Source: JAAXPZ01 sp965215705
GTDB lineage: Bacteria > Campylobacterota > Campylobacteria > Campylobacterales > Sulfurovaceae
Assembly: GCA_965215705.1 (NCBI GenBank)
Contig: CBDCEE010000003.1
Coordinates: 496,001 to 560,000 of the forward strand
Direction: 5' to 3'
Length of the DNA: 64,000 nt
A program made the position numbers and the translations under genes. Below are positions 36,619 to 45,773 of the stretch, piece after piece. Positions within the stretch are counted from its first letter, which is position 1. Every line of letters begins with the position of its first letter. The notes beneath the pieces are model-generated. The model was not told where the DNA came from, made no database searches, and saw only the letters and a list, made by a program, of their open reading frames with translations.

Positions 36619-37305
36619 ATGCAACTCTCTGTCGCACTTGACTTGCCGACCGCTGAGGAGAATCTCTCCCTCGCTACCAAGCTCGCTACCTATGATGATC
36701 TCTGGATGAAAGTAGGCTTCCGTAGCTATATCCGTGATGGCAAACCCTTTATCGAAGCAATCAAAGCGATCAACCCCCACTTCAGGATCTTTCTCGATCT
36801 CAAACTCTATGATATCCCCAACACCATGGCAGATGCCGCAGAGGAGATCGCAGCCATCGGTGTGGATATGTTCAACATCCACGCCTCAGCCGGAGAGATC
36901 GCCATGCGTACTGTCATGGAGCGTCTCTCCAGACTGGAGCAGCGTCCTCTGGTACTGGCTGTTACTGCGTTGACCTCTTTTGATGAGGAGGGGTTCCGGG
37001 CGATCTATGAGAAAGGGATCGATGCAAAAGCAGAGCAGTTTGCCAAGATGAGCTATGAGAATGGATTGGATGGGGTGGTCTGTTCGACCTTTGAGAGCCG
37101 TGCAATCAAGGAGGTTACCGCTGAGAGCTTTCTAACACTCTGCCCAGGGATCAGACCTTTCGGTGAGGAGGCAGGTGATCAGCAGCGGGTCGCGACACTG
37201 GAGCTCGCCAAGGCTGAGATGGTGGACTTCCCTGTGATCGGTCGCCCTATCTACCAAGACCCCGATCCAGCACAGAAAGTCGCACAGATACTCCCCCTGC
37301 TTTAA
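36619..37305 (+). CDS. pyrF: Orotidine 5'-phosphate decarboxylase
   Basis: The protein has 228 residues, a complete TIM barrel. The catalytic Asp-Lys-Asp tetrad segment reads DLKLYDIPNT; VALDLPT at the start and a phosphate site near PGIRPFGEEAGDQQR close the barrel. It makes UMP from OMP. It is preceded by AAGGGGC at good spacing and diverges from the cyclophilin gene. Confidence 0.95.
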   Translation: MQLSVALDLPTAEENLSLATKLATYDDLWMKVGFRSYIRDGKPFIEAIKAINPHFRIFLDLKLYDIPNTMADAAEEIAAIGVDMFNIHASAGEIAMRTVMERLSRLEQRPLVLAVTALTSFDEEGFRAIYEKGIDAKAEQFAKMSYENGLDGVVCSTFESRAIKEVTAESFLTLCPGIRPFGEEAGDQQRVATLELAKAEMVDFPVIGRPIYQDPDPAQKVAQILPLL

Positions 37306-37306
37306 A

Positions 37307-37429
37307 CTACTTCTTTTCTGCTTTTTCAGGATGAGCCAAAGCAGTTGCCTTGTTCATCCCCTGTATCATAAAGTAAGTACCGACCAGAAACATCGCCAAG
37401 ATAAACAATGGTGCTAATTTTTTAAACAT
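37307..37429 (-). CDS. 40-residue single-helix membrane protein
   Basis: An ATG at 37429 opens 40 codons: a short MFKKL, one strongly hydrophobic segment (about 6-22, APLFILAMFLVGTYFMI) and a polar end HPEKAEKK. Its stop follows one base after the pyrF stop, tail to tail. An AAGGCTC-like site precedes it. The mix of a clean membrane helix and Lys/Glu tail supports a real small membrane protein of unknown role. Confidence 0.6.
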   Translation of the reverse strand: MFKKLAPLFILAMFLVGTYFMIQGMNKATALAHPEKAEKK

Positions 37430-37550
37430 GTTGAGCCTTTTTATAAATAAGTATCGCATTGTAGCCAATTTTTCTTTTTCTCTTCATATTCGTAAAAAAT
37501 TCAACGGATTTTTAAGTTAAATTTCTTATAATGCCACTCCACAATCACAC

Positions 37551-37641
37551 GGACAGTTGGGTGAGTTGGCTGAAACCACACCCCTGCTAAGGGTGCGTGC
37601 TCGAAAGGGTACCGAGAGTTCGAATCTCTCACTGTCCGCCA
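37551..37641 (+). tRNA. tRNA-Ser (GCT)
   Basis: The acceptor GGACAGT pairs with ACTGTCC, followed by G and encoded CCA. The anticodon loop is CTGCTAA with anticodon GCT (37586-37588), and a long variable arm typical of tRNA-Ser is present. The T-arm is GAGAG-TTCGAAT-CTCTC. Confidence 0.96.
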
Positions 37642-37777
37642 TTTCAATCTTCTTATTATTTTCAACACTATTTCGGGTTTAACTATAGCTACTTTATGGT
37701 CTCAACATCTACATCGGTGCTCCTCATTTCCTAACTCTCGAGACTATGAAAGAATTCAAAGACTTTGTGAGATCCTT

Positions 37778-38557
37778 CTATTCCTTGATAGGGACTGCAA
37801 CACTGATAATCCCACGAAGATCATTGAGCTTTAAGCCTTCTTTTTCATAACCAAGAATATCCAGAGAACCCTTATCATCACCATGACACTTGAGACAAAG
37901 TGGGATATTGGCAACAACAGGTATAACCTGGCGATACACTTTTTGTTTGCCAATAGTTCCTATAGCTCCGAACTCTCCATAGGGTTGTTTGGAGTAGTCC
38001 TTCTTGCCAAATTTGGCTATGACCTCTTTTTCAAATGCATCTGGTATGCCAGTAGGAATCCTATAGAAAGGTCCAGACTGCTTGATAGGAATACCCGTCA
38101 TAGCTCTAAATATCATATTGGTCTCTTTTGCCCAAGTGGCTGGCAAGACATATTTGAACCCAACACCTTTGACATTGAGCCTATCTTGGTTGTAAGCGAT
38201 AACCATTCCGCTAGCTTTCATATATTTATCTAGCATTTTTTTCTGTACTGGGGTCAGCTTTGGTATCGTTGTTGCCAGTATGCTACGCAAAAGCTCCTCA
38301 AAGTTATCTGGCCTGATTCCCTTATCTCCTATCTTTGGATCCAATATTTTTGGCAGGTGGGATAGTATCACGGCTCGACCTGCTTCCGTAGCACGAGCCA
38401 ACATTTCCGCAACCTCTTTTGCTTCCTGTTGGGTAAATTTCGTAAAGAAATTATACTCAATTTGTCCTCCAGGCGTATGGTATGGCATACCAGCATAACC
38501 TGGAATGGTTAAGCCAAGCACTGCACACGAGAGCAGTGTATAAAATGTTGTTTTCAT
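37778..38557 (-). CDS. Periplasmic c-type heme protein, Tll0287/DUF3365-like
   Basis: The protein has 259 residues with a signal peptide (about 1-22). The C-terminal part has one CxxCH heme site (CLKCH, 221-225) within a segment (PVVANIPLCLKCHG, later GDLRGIISVAVPI-like) typical of the DUF3365 heme sensor or electron-carrier domain. The N-terminal half has charged helices. It is a stand-alone protein without a kinase or cyclase domain. A redox or NO/O2 sensing role is possible but unproven. Confidence 0.72.
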   Translation of the reverse strand: MKTTFYTLLSCAVLGLTIPGYAGMPYHTPGGQIEYNFFTKFTQQEAKEVAEMLARATEAGRAVILSHLPKILDPKIGDKGIRPDNFEELLRSILATTIPKLTPVQKKMLDKYMKASGMVIAYNQDRLNVKGVGFKYVLPATWAKETNMIFRAMTGIPIKQSGPFYRIPTGIPDAFEKEVIAKFGKKDYSKQPYGEFGAIGTIGKQKVYRQVIPVVANIPLCLKCHGDDKGSLDILGYEKEGLKLNDLRGIISVAVPIKE

Positions 38558-38561
38558 CTGT

Positions 38562-38750
38562 TTCTCCTATTTACTGTACATCATGATCGAAAAATACTTC
38601 TCGATACCTAGGTACACATATTGAGAGTCACATATTTGTCAATAGGCATACCGCCTCTTATGCTTATCTAAAGCCAACTGCCAAAACGGTTTACCTAAGC
38701 ATATATAGCGCTAAAGCTATCTTATTATTATACAGTAAATAAGGAGGAAA
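38562..38750. repeat. Inverted copies of a leader sequence
   Basis: TATTTACTGTA (38568-38578) and TACAGTAAATA (38731-38741) are an 11-bp perfect inverted repeat about 150 bases apart. Purine-rich GGAG stretches continue on both sides. The left arm is the leader and ribosome-binding site of the heme-protein gene; the right arm has AAGGAGG but no sizable gene after it. The space between holds no gene that I can support, and 38742-38872 holds nothing recognisable. Confidence 0.4.
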
Positions 38751-38872
38751 GGAGAAGAGAAAAAGGGTAAAAAAGAGAGAAGTCATCGTGAAGTGATTAC
38801 ATGGATAGTTCGTTTAATTTGGAGCTTATTGGATGAGTGGAGTATGGCGAGAGCGATAGGTTTGGTTTAGAT

Positions 38873-38898
38873 GCCGCACATCTAAACAAATGTGCGGC
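38873..38898 (-). terminator. Hairpin after acnB
   Basis: A 9-bp stem (GCCGCACAT 38873-38881 with ATGTGCGGC 38890-38898) and 8-base loop lies 18 bases beyond the acnB stop. There is no clear T-run, so it may be a stabiliser or weak terminator. Confidence 0.5.
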
Positions 38899-38915
38899 AG
38901 ATAAAGTATAGGGAC

Positions 38916-41483
38916 TTACTCTACCATTGCAGAGAGTGCTTCCTGTGATACTTTATGGAAGTTGAGATACTGATAAACATCATCAAACATCTCTGGCTTG
39001 ATCTTGGAAGGTACGATCTCCATGTACTCCGCTGCTGTTGGTAGCTTGCCTTTAAGTGCTACGACTGCTGCGAGCTCTGCTGAGCCTAGATAGACCTGAG
39101 AGTCTTTGCCCAGTCTGTTATCAAAGTTTCGTGTGCTTGTTGAGAATACATAGGCACCCTGATCGACAGAAGCCTGGTTACCCATACAGAGTGAACAACC
39201 TGGGATCTCAGTCCTGGCTCCCGCCATACCAAATACAGAGTAGTAGCCCTCTTCCTGAAGTGTTTTCTCATCCATTTTTGTCGGAGGACATACCCAGAGC
39301 TTTGTAGGTACTTTACCTTCGCCTCTGAGGACTTCACCCAGTGCTCTAAAGAGTCCGATGTTGGTCATACAAGAACCAACAAATACTTCATCGATCTCTG
39401 TGCGTAGACCTGCTGCATGGATCTCAGTAAGTGTCTTGACATCATCCGGATCGTTAGGGCATGCAAGGATAGGCTCTTTGATCTGATCCATATCGATCTC
39501 AATGACGGCTGCATACTCTGCATCACTGTCAGCTTCGAGAAGCTCTGGATTGGCGATCCATGCTTTCATCTTGTCTGCACGTCTCTGGAGTGTGGCTTTA
39601 TCTTCATAGCCCTGAGCGATGAGCTCCTCTATGAGTACGATATTGGACTGTAGGTATTCAGCGACTGGCTCTTTGTTGAGCTTCACTGTACAGGCAGCTG
39701 CAGATCGCTCAGCAGAGGCATCAGAGAGCTCGAACGCCTGCTCACACTTGAGGTCTTCGAGTCCTTCGATCTCTAGTACACGTCCTGCAAAGATATTTTT
39801 CTTACCTTTTTTCTCAACGGTGAGCAGACCATCTTTGATCGCTTGGTGTGGGATGGCGTTGACCATATCTCTGAGCGTGATACCTGGCTGCATCGTACCT
39901 TTGAAGCGTACCAGTACAGACTCAGGCATAGTCAGAGGCATCATACCGGTCACACCGGCAAATGCCACAAGACCTGATCCCGCTGGGAATGAGATACCGA
40001 TAGGGAAACGTGTATGGCTGTCTCCTCCTGTACCGACGGTATCAGGCAGACAGAGTCTGTTCAGCCAGGAGTGGATCACCCCATCACCTGGTCTGAGGAT
40101 AAATCCTTTACGCTCTGTCCAGAACTTTGGCAGCGTGTGCTGGAGCTCGATATCGGCTGGCTTGGGATAGGCTGCAGTGTGACAGAATGTCTGTAGTACC
40201 ATATCCGCACCAAAGCTGAGTGCTGCAAGCTCTTTGATCTCATCTCTGGTCATAGGCCCAGTGGTATCCTGAGAACCGACTGTTGCAGCCACTGGCTCAC
40301 AATACATACCAGGCTTCACACCTTCGATGCCACAGGCTTTTCCTACCATCTTCTGTGCGAGGGTAAAGCCTTTGCCATTGTCTGCTGGCTGTGCAGGTGC
40401 CATAAAGATATCTCCCGCATCCATGCCGAGTGCCTCTCTAGCTTTGGCTGTCAATCCCTTACCGATGATCAGTGGGATACGTCCCCCTGCTCTCATCTCA
40501 TCAGGCAATGTGTTTGGCTCGATAGTAAACTCAGAAACCACCTCTCCATCACGCTCGATCACACCTTCAAAAGGTTTGACTGTGATCACATCACCCGTCT
40601 CCAGCTTGCCTACCGGTGCCTGGATAGGGATACATCCACTGTCCTCTGCGGTGTTGAAAAAGATCGGTGCGATGATATCACCGATCACAATACCGCCTGT
40701 TCGCTTACCGGGGATAAAGGGAATATCTCTACCCATGTGCCACTGTACAGAGTTGATCCCAGATTTTCGAGAAGAGCCTGTACCGACCACATCACCCACA
40801 TAGACGAGTGGATGGCCTTTTTCTTTGAGTTTGACCATCGTATCGAGTGGGTTGTCCATACGATTGATGAGGAATGAGTTGGCATGGAGAGGCACATCTG
40901 CTCGGGTAAAGGCCTCAGACGCTGGTGAGAGGTCATCTGTGTTGGTCTCACCTGGGATCTTGTAGACGGTTACTGTGATCTCTTTGTCCATCTCTGGCTT
41001 GTTGGTAAACCACTCGGCGTGTGCCCAGGACTCGATCACTGCTTTTGCAAGTGCATTGCCACTATCCATCAGTGCCTTTACATCATTGAAAGAGTCATAG
41101 ACAAGTAGTGTATTTTTGAGCTGTGCTGCTGCACTTTCGGCAACCTCACCGTCAAGTTTCAACGCTTCTACCAGTGGTGCAACATTGAATCCCCCCAGCA
41201 TCGTACCCAGTATCTCTGTGGCTTTGACTGCATTGATCGCAGCACAGCTTGCTTTGCCCTGCACGATATCGTTGAGAAATGCTGCTTTGACATAGGCTGC
41301 ATCATCTACACCTGCCGGTACTTTCTCTGTGAAAAGCTCCATCACATAGGCTTCATCTACGATCGGGTTTGCTTTGAGTAACTCTACGAGCTCTGCAACC
41401 TGTTCAGCTGTCAATGCCAATGGTGGTACACCTAGTTCAGCACGCTCTGCTGTGTGTGCTCTGTAATCTTCAAGTAATGCCAT
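38916..41483 (-). CDS. acnB: Aconitate hydratase B
   Basis: The protein has 855 residues and interconverts citrate and isocitrate. The 4Fe-4S ligands appear in VGSCMTNIG and PGCSLCMGNQ; TGGDSHTRFPIG and GTGSSRKSGINS are substrate/active-site loops, and the N-terminal HEAT-like domain (from MALLEDYRAHT) marks it as AcnB. Campylobacterota use it in the reductive (or oxidative) TCA cycle. It is monocistronic. Confidence 0.96.
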   Translation of the reverse strand: MALLEDYRAHTAERAELGVPPLALTAEQVAELVELLKANPIVDEAYVMELFTEKVPAGVDDAAYVKAAFLNDIVQGKASCAAINAVKATEILGTMLGGFNVAPLVEALKLDGEVAESAAAQLKNTLLVYDSFNDVKALMDSGNALAKAVIESWAHAEWFTNKPEMDKEITVTVYKIPGETNTDDLSPASEAFTRADVPLHANSFLINRMDNPLDTMVKLKEKGHPLVYVGDVVGTGSSRKSGINSVQWHMGRDIPFIPGKRTGGIVIGDIIAPIFFNTAEDSGCIPIQAPVGKLETGDVITVKPFEGVIERDGEVVSEFTIEPNTLPDEMRAGGRIPLIIGKGLTAKAREALGMDAGDIFMAPAQPADNGKGFTLAQKMVGKACGIEGVKPGMYCEPVAATVGSQDTTGPMTRDEIKELAALSFGADMVLQTFCHTAAYPKPADIELQHTLPKFWTERKGFILRPGDGVIHSWLNRLCLPDTVGTGGDSHTRFPIGISFPAGSGLVAFAGVTGMMPLTMPESVLVRFKGTMQPGITLRDMVNAIPHQAIKDGLLTVEKKGKKNIFAGRVLEIEGLEDLKCEQAFELSDASAERSAAACTVKLNKEPVAEYLQSNIVLIEELIAQGYEDKATLQRRADKMKAWIANPELLEADSDAEYAAVIEIDMDQIKEPILACPNDPDDVKTLTEIHAAGLRTEIDEVFVGSCMTNIGLFRALGEVLRGEGKVPTKLWVCPPTKMDEKTLQEEGYYSVFGMAGARTEIPGCSLCMGNQASVDQGAYVFSTSTRNFDNRLGKDSQVYLGSAELAAVVALKGKLPTAAEYMEIVPSKIKPEMFDDVYQYLNFHKVSQEALSAMVE

Positions 41484-41652
41484 TACTATCTCCTGATTGT
41501 TTGTAATTTATTGGTAACTGATAGTAACAAAAACCGGAAATAAAAAAGATGAAAAAGGGAGAAGATGAGGGGAGAGTTTTATTTGATGTAGCAGATAGTT
41601 ACAACCCGAGCCAATCATCATAAGCCGGGTTGATTATCGTTGTCAAATGTAT

Positions 41653-42051
41653 CTATTTTTTCTTTCTGAAGAGATGGTAGAGTTCCCTTTTGAGTATGCT
41701 CTCTAGATAGGCTTCATCTGCTTTTTTACTGCTTCGCCATATCCCTGAAGGCAACCGTACTTCCAGTCTGTTTTTCTCTCTGAGTTTGATGATCTCTTTG
41801 GGGCTCAATACTTCATCTACTGGAGAGAAATCCTCATCACTCAGATCTACATCCTTGCGGTAGAACATGGTCTGCTTCTTGAAATGCCCCCAGCTGGGTA
41901 TTCCGTCGTCTGTATAGGGTACTTCATAGCCATTGTCAAATTCTATAATGCTAGGATAAAAGCTGTCAGGATAGACTTCAAGGATCTTTCCTTTGCCAAA
42001 AATAAGCCCATAGATCTTATCACCTTTTTGTGCTTTTTTAAAATATGCCAT
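41653..42051 (-). CDS. Hypothetical protein, 132 aa
   Basis: I place the start at the ATG at 42051, which has AGAGGAG before it, rather than at the longer frame from 42111. The N-terminus (KAQKGDKIYGLIFGKGKIL, then PSIIEFDNGYEVPYTDDG) has the small beta-barrel pattern common in phage and plasmid proteins that begin 'GDKVW...GWG'. The C-terminal half is charged helix ending FRKKK. The function is unknown. Confidence 0.6.
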   Translation of the reverse strand: MAYFKKAQKGDKIYGLIFGKGKILEVYPDSFYPSIIEFDNGYEVPYTDDGIPSWGHFKKQTMFYRKDVDLSDEDFSPVDEVLSPKEIIKLREKNRLEVRLPSGIWRSSKKADEAYLESILKRELYHLFRKKK

Positions 42052-42176
42052 ACAATTACTCCTCTGGTTTAGCAATAGAGCATTATATCCAATCAACGGG
42101 GCTTCAGGCAAGCAAAAGAGGAAGATTCAACACTTTTACGTTACAATGCCGTAAAATTACACAGAGAGGAGTAGCG

Positions 42177-42320
42177 ATGAGAGCATGTCACTGTAACAGT
42201 ATCTTTAAACTCAAAACCAAAATCACGCTACTGCTCAACCACTATATCCCCAGATGTCCCTACTATACCCCCTGTTTTGCCTTTCGCAGAACCGGTGTAC
42301 ACCCTCCCTACTCCCTTTAA
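42177..42320 (+). CDS. Possible Cys-rich leader ORF ahead of metE
   Basis: The frame has 48 codons with a GAGAGGAG site five bases before its ATG. The start MRACHCNSIF has two Cys codons at 4 and 6; more Cys follow later. It ends 70 bases before metE. Early Cys codons in a well-initiated leader suggest control by Cys-tRNA supply, but a chance frame cannot be excluded. The rest of the gap 42052-42390 shows no riboswitch that I recognise. Confidence 0.35.
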   Translation: MRACHCNSIFKLKTKITLLLNHYIPRCPYYTPCFAFRRTGVHPPYSL

Positions 42321-42342
42321 TAGTCCCTAAACCATTTTACTC

Positions 42343-42360
42343 GTTCTATTTTACTAGAAC
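42343..42360. promoter_or_regulatory. Inverted repeat before metE
   Basis: GTTCTA (42343-42348) faces TAGAAC (42355-42360) around six bases, 30 bases before the metE start. It could be an operator or a hairpin. No regulator can be named. Confidence 0.3.
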
Positions 42361-42390
42361 CTATTATTATCATCTATTAAAGGAACCATT

Positions 42391-44670
42391 ATGTCAAAAA
42401 ATTGGATCATTGGCTTCCCCAGAATCGGGGAGCAGAGAGAACTCAAGAAAGTATTGGAAGCATACTGGGCAGGAAAATGCCCTTTCACAGAAGTAGAAGC
42501 CGTCGCCTCTACCCTCAAAGCCAGACACTGGCAGTATCAGAAAGAAGCAGGTATCGAGGCGATCAGCAGCAACGACTTCTCCCTCTATGATACCATGCTC
42601 GATACCTCTATCATGCTCGGAGCGATCCCCCAGCGTTTTGCAGGGCTGGAAGGAGAGGACCTCTATTTCTCTATGGCACGCGGTAACACAGAAGCAGTCG
42701 CTATGGCGATGACCAAGTGGTTCAACACCAACTACCACTATATCGTCCCGGAACTCTCAAAAGAGGATAGCTATAGTCTCAATGCCCAGAAGATCATCAC
42801 AGAGTACAACGAAGCCAAAGCATTCGGTATCCAGACCAAGATCAATCTCATCGGCCCGATCACCTATCTGGGTCTCGCCAAGAGAATCGATGGCGGGGAG
42901 AGCTTCGAGCTCCTCCACAAGATCCTGCCTGTCTATGAGGCACTCTTGTCTGAGATAGCCAAGCTGGATACGCATGTCATCGTACAGATCGATGAGCCCT
43001 ACTTTGCCAAAGACGCTGACCCCAAGGTACTCAGCCTCATCAAGCCCACCTATGATAGGCTGGGTGCTGTCTCAGAAGATATAAATATCGTTGTCAGCAG
43101 CTATTTTGAGCATACCACAGAGGCAACTAAGGTGCTGGTACACACCCCTGTCTGGGGTATCGGTCTGGACTTTGTGCATGGGACAGAGAACAGTGAGTCA
43201 CTGGAAGCGATCGCCCATAGTAGCAAAAAACTCATCGCTGGTGTGGTAGATGGACGGAACATCTGGAAAAACGATCTTGACAAGACCCTGACACTACTGG
43301 ACAGTATAGGAGAGACCATCCCCAGTGATCAGCTCATCATCAGCAGCAGCTGTTCTCTCCTACATGTACCCTTTAGCCTCAAGTATGAGGAGAAGCTGGA
43401 TACTGAGGTCAGATCCTGGCTCAGCTATGCCGTTGAAAAGCTGGATGAGATTGCCCTGCTTTCCAAACTCTATTTTGATGGGGAGCATGCCCTCAGTCCA
43501 GAAGAGAAGAGACAGGTCGAAGCCAACAGAGCTGATAATACCAACAGAAGAGCCTCTACGCGTATCCATGACAGAGCAGTCCAGGAGAGAACTGCCCAAA
43601 TCACCCAATGGGAGAGAGCCGTACCCTTTGACGAACGGATCAAGCTACAGAGAGCGGCATTGGACTATGGGGTACTGCCTACGACTACGATAGGCTCCTT
43701 CCCTCAGACTCCAGAGGTACGTCAGGCACGAAGAGACTTCAAAAAAGGCAGCATCACCGAAGCAGCATACAAGTCCCAGATGCATACCTATATCGATGAC
43801 TCTATCGCTTTTCAGGAGGCATGCGGACTGGATGTTCTGGTGCATGGTGAGCCGGAGCGTAATGATATGGTGGAGTACTTCGGTGAGCAATTACAGGGCT
43901 ATGGATTTAGCCAGAATGGCTGGGTGCAGAGCTACGGCAGCCGCTGTGTCAAGCCACCCTTTATCTACGGAGATATCAGCCGTCCAAAGCCAATGACAGT
44001 AGAGTGGATCAGCTATGCACAGAGCCGTACCGACAGGATCATGAAAGGGATGCTCACCGGCCCCGTGACGATCCTCAACTGGTCATTTGTCCGTGATGAT
44101 ATGCCACGAGGAGAAGTCTCCAAGCAGATCGCACTGGCGATTCATGATGAGATCGCAGACTTGCAGGAGGCAGGCATACAGATCATACAGGTAGATGAAG
44201 CCGCCTTCAAGGAAGGCTATCCACTCAGAGCGGAGAAGATCCCAGAGTACGAGGCATGGGCAGTCAGAGACTTCAAGCTCGCTGTCAGTGCTGCAAAGCC
44301 GCAGACACAGATCCATACCCATATGTGTTACAGTGACTTCAACGATATCATCCGTACGATCGAAGCGATGGATGCCGATGTGATCTCCATCGAGACCGCA
44401 CGCAGCGGAAACCGCCTGCTCAAGATATTCAAAGAAGCAGGCTACCGCCAGGAGGTAGGCCCCGGTGTCTACGACATCCACTCCCCACGCATCCCCAGCG
44501 TAGAAGAGATCGTCACCCAAATCAAACTGCTCCTCGAAGTCCTCCCCAAAGAGCAGCTCTGGATCAACCCAGACTGTGGTCTCAAAACCCGCAAATGGGA
44601 AGAGGTCAAACCCAGTCTAGAGAATATGGTCAAAGCGGTTAGGATCGTCAAGGAGGAGCTGGAGGGGTAA
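42391..44670 (+). CDS. metE: Cobalamin-independent methionine synthase
   Basis: The protein has 759 residues in two barrels. Zinc is held by His and Cys in THMCYSDF and by Cys in NPDCGLKTR near the end. Folate contacts lie in the TTTIGSFPQT region. It transfers methyl from 5-methyltetrahydrofolate to homocysteine. AAAGGAAC precedes the ATG at good spacing. The use of MetE means methionine can be made without B12. Confidence 0.96.
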   Translation: MSKNWIIGFPRIGEQRELKKVLEAYWAGKCPFTEVEAVASTLKARHWQYQKEAGIEAISSNDFSLYDTMLDTSIMLGAIPQRFAGLEGEDLYFSMARGNTEAVAMAMTKWFNTNYHYIVPELSKEDSYSLNAQKIITEYNEAKAFGIQTKINLIGPITYLGLAKRIDGGESFELLHKILPVYEALLSEIAKLDTHVIVQIDEPYFAKDADPKVLSLIKPTYDRLGAVSEDINIVVSSYFEHTTEATKVLVHTPVWGIGLDFVHGTENSESLEAIAHSSKKLIAGVVDGRNIWKNDLDKTLTLLDSIGETIPSDQLIISSSCSLLHVPFSLKYEEKLDTEVRSWLSYAVEKLDEIALLSKLYFDGEHALSPEEKRQVEANRADNTNRRASTRIHDRAVQERTAQITQWERAVPFDERIKLQRAALDYGVLPTTTIGSFPQTPEVRQARRDFKKGSITEAAYKSQMHTYIDDSIAFQEACGLDVLVHGEPERNDMVEYFGEQLQGYGFSQNGWVQSYGSRCVKPPFIYGDISRPKPMTVEWISYAQSRTDRIMKGMLTGPVTILNWSFVRDDMPRGEVSKQIALAIHDEIADLQEAGIQIIQVDEAAFKEGYPLRAEKIPEYEAWAVRDFKLAVSAAKPQTQIHTHMCYSDFNDIIRTIEAMDADVISIETARSGNRLLKIFKEAGYRQEVGPGVYDIHSPRIPSVEEIVTQIKLLLEVLPKEQLWINPDCGLKTRKWEEVKPSLENMVKAVRIVKEELEG

Positions 44671-44710
44671 TACCCCTTTGGTGAAGATGTATTTGATTTG
44701 TATTTCTAAA

Positions 44711-44821
44711 GGTGTGCTAGCAAGCACACCCTACAAAAAATATCCCTCCTCCGTAGGGTGCGTTTTCCAACGCACCATGAGAGGAGATATGCATACAGCC
44801 ACAGCTTTGCCGAAAGGCTCA
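44711..44821. repeat. Paired inverted GTAGGGTG-family hairpins, copies 4 and 5
   Basis: The left hairpin GGTGTGCT-AGCA-AGCACACC (44711-44730) is followed by CTAC. The right hairpin starts GTAG and reads GGTGCGTT-TTCC-AACGCACC (44757-44776). The two face each other and so make a REPIN-like unit. The right copy continues with the tail shared with 34813-34860. Confidence 0.65.
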
Positions 44822-44861
44822 TATACATTCCAACTCAAAGAGTAGGAACGAGCTAATGATC

Positions 44862-45665
44862 TTACTTACATAGATTAAAATCTGGAAATAGTTTCATTAT
44901 TTTATAAGATGAGTCTAGGTACTTTTTATTTCCACTTGATAAAAACTCTCGTATATCAGTTAAATAATCATAAAGTAATGTCCTCCAATAAAATGAGCTA
45001 TGATTCATTGATTCTTCGAGAATTAATGTACAAGTTAAAATAGTATTATTTAGTACTGAAATATGAGATGTGAATTGTTGAGTTGGTTTTAAATTAGTAA
45101 TCCTATAAAAATCTTCTAATCCATCATCTGACATAGGGTGTATATGTGTAGAAGCATAATCATATCCATGTGTATATAGAAATTTAAGATCCATAGATTT
45201 AGCAATTGATTCTGCTCTTGGACGATTCCAACTTGGTTTATTTAATTCAAGTTTCTTAATTCTAAGCTGTTGTTCTTTGTTTAATTTATATTCATGTCCA
45301 ATAGCCTCATGTTTAAACTCTATATCACTTTTAACTTTGTTTTGCTCTTTATACTTTTCGTGAAATGACCAATTGTCAAATTCTAAATAATTATTTTTAT
45401 TATTAAGATCATGAAGATGAAATAAACGATCTACCATTGTTCTATAGAGTATCCAAGTACTGTGATAATCTTTTAAACTATATAATGAAAAAATACTTTT
45501 CATGGAAGTTACTGCTCTTGCAATAAAATTCCTAAGAATAATATTCTTTAAAGTACAATTTTGTTGTGCGAAGGAAAATAAAATCATTGTAGAAATTATT
45601 TCCAAGGTTTCTGATGCTTCTAAATACTCTTCTAGAAGTAAAAATTCTTTTTTCTTTTTATTCAT
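44862..45665 (-). CDS. DUF5677-like protein, AT-rich
   Basis: The protein has 267 residues and is helix-rich, with ARAVTSMKSIFSLY, TWILYRTMVDRLFHL and YDYASTHIHPMSDDG; this order is that of the DUF5677 family, often found in accessory islands. The gene is far more AT-rich than metE and hrpB on either side and uses ATA and AAA heavily, a sign of acquisition. The function is unknown. Confidence 0.65.
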   Translation of the reverse strand: MNKKKKEFLLLEEYLEASETLEIISTMILFSFAQQNCTLKNIILRNFIARAVTSMKSIFSLYSLKDYHSTWILYRTMVDRLFHLHDLNNKNNYLEFDNWSFHEKYKEQNKVKSDIEFKHEAIGHEYKLNKEQQLRIKKLELNKPSWNRPRAESIAKSMDLKFLYTHGYDYASTHIHPMSDDGLEDFYRITNLKPTQQFTSHISVLNNTILTCTLILEESMNHSSFYWRTLLYDYLTDIREFLSSGNKKYLDSSYKIMKLFPDFNLCK

Positions 45666-45773
45666 AGTATTTCTTTAATATATAGATTTAGTATTATATC
45701 CTATTCATAAATCAAGATATAAACCAAACTAACATTCACATAATTTTACTATAAAATGAAATGACTCATCCCC

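Noticed and set aside
38742..38872. Tiny frame with AAGGAGG upstream between the heme protein and acnB
   Set aside because: The only frame after this site is 11 codons (MDSSFNLELIG) and the spacing is too long. It is better explained as an inverted copy of a leader.
42052..42390. B12 or SAM riboswitch upstream of metE
   Set aside because: I could not find the conserved B12-box or SAM-box cores or a matching set of stems. Only a short GTTCTA/TAGAAC repeat is clear.
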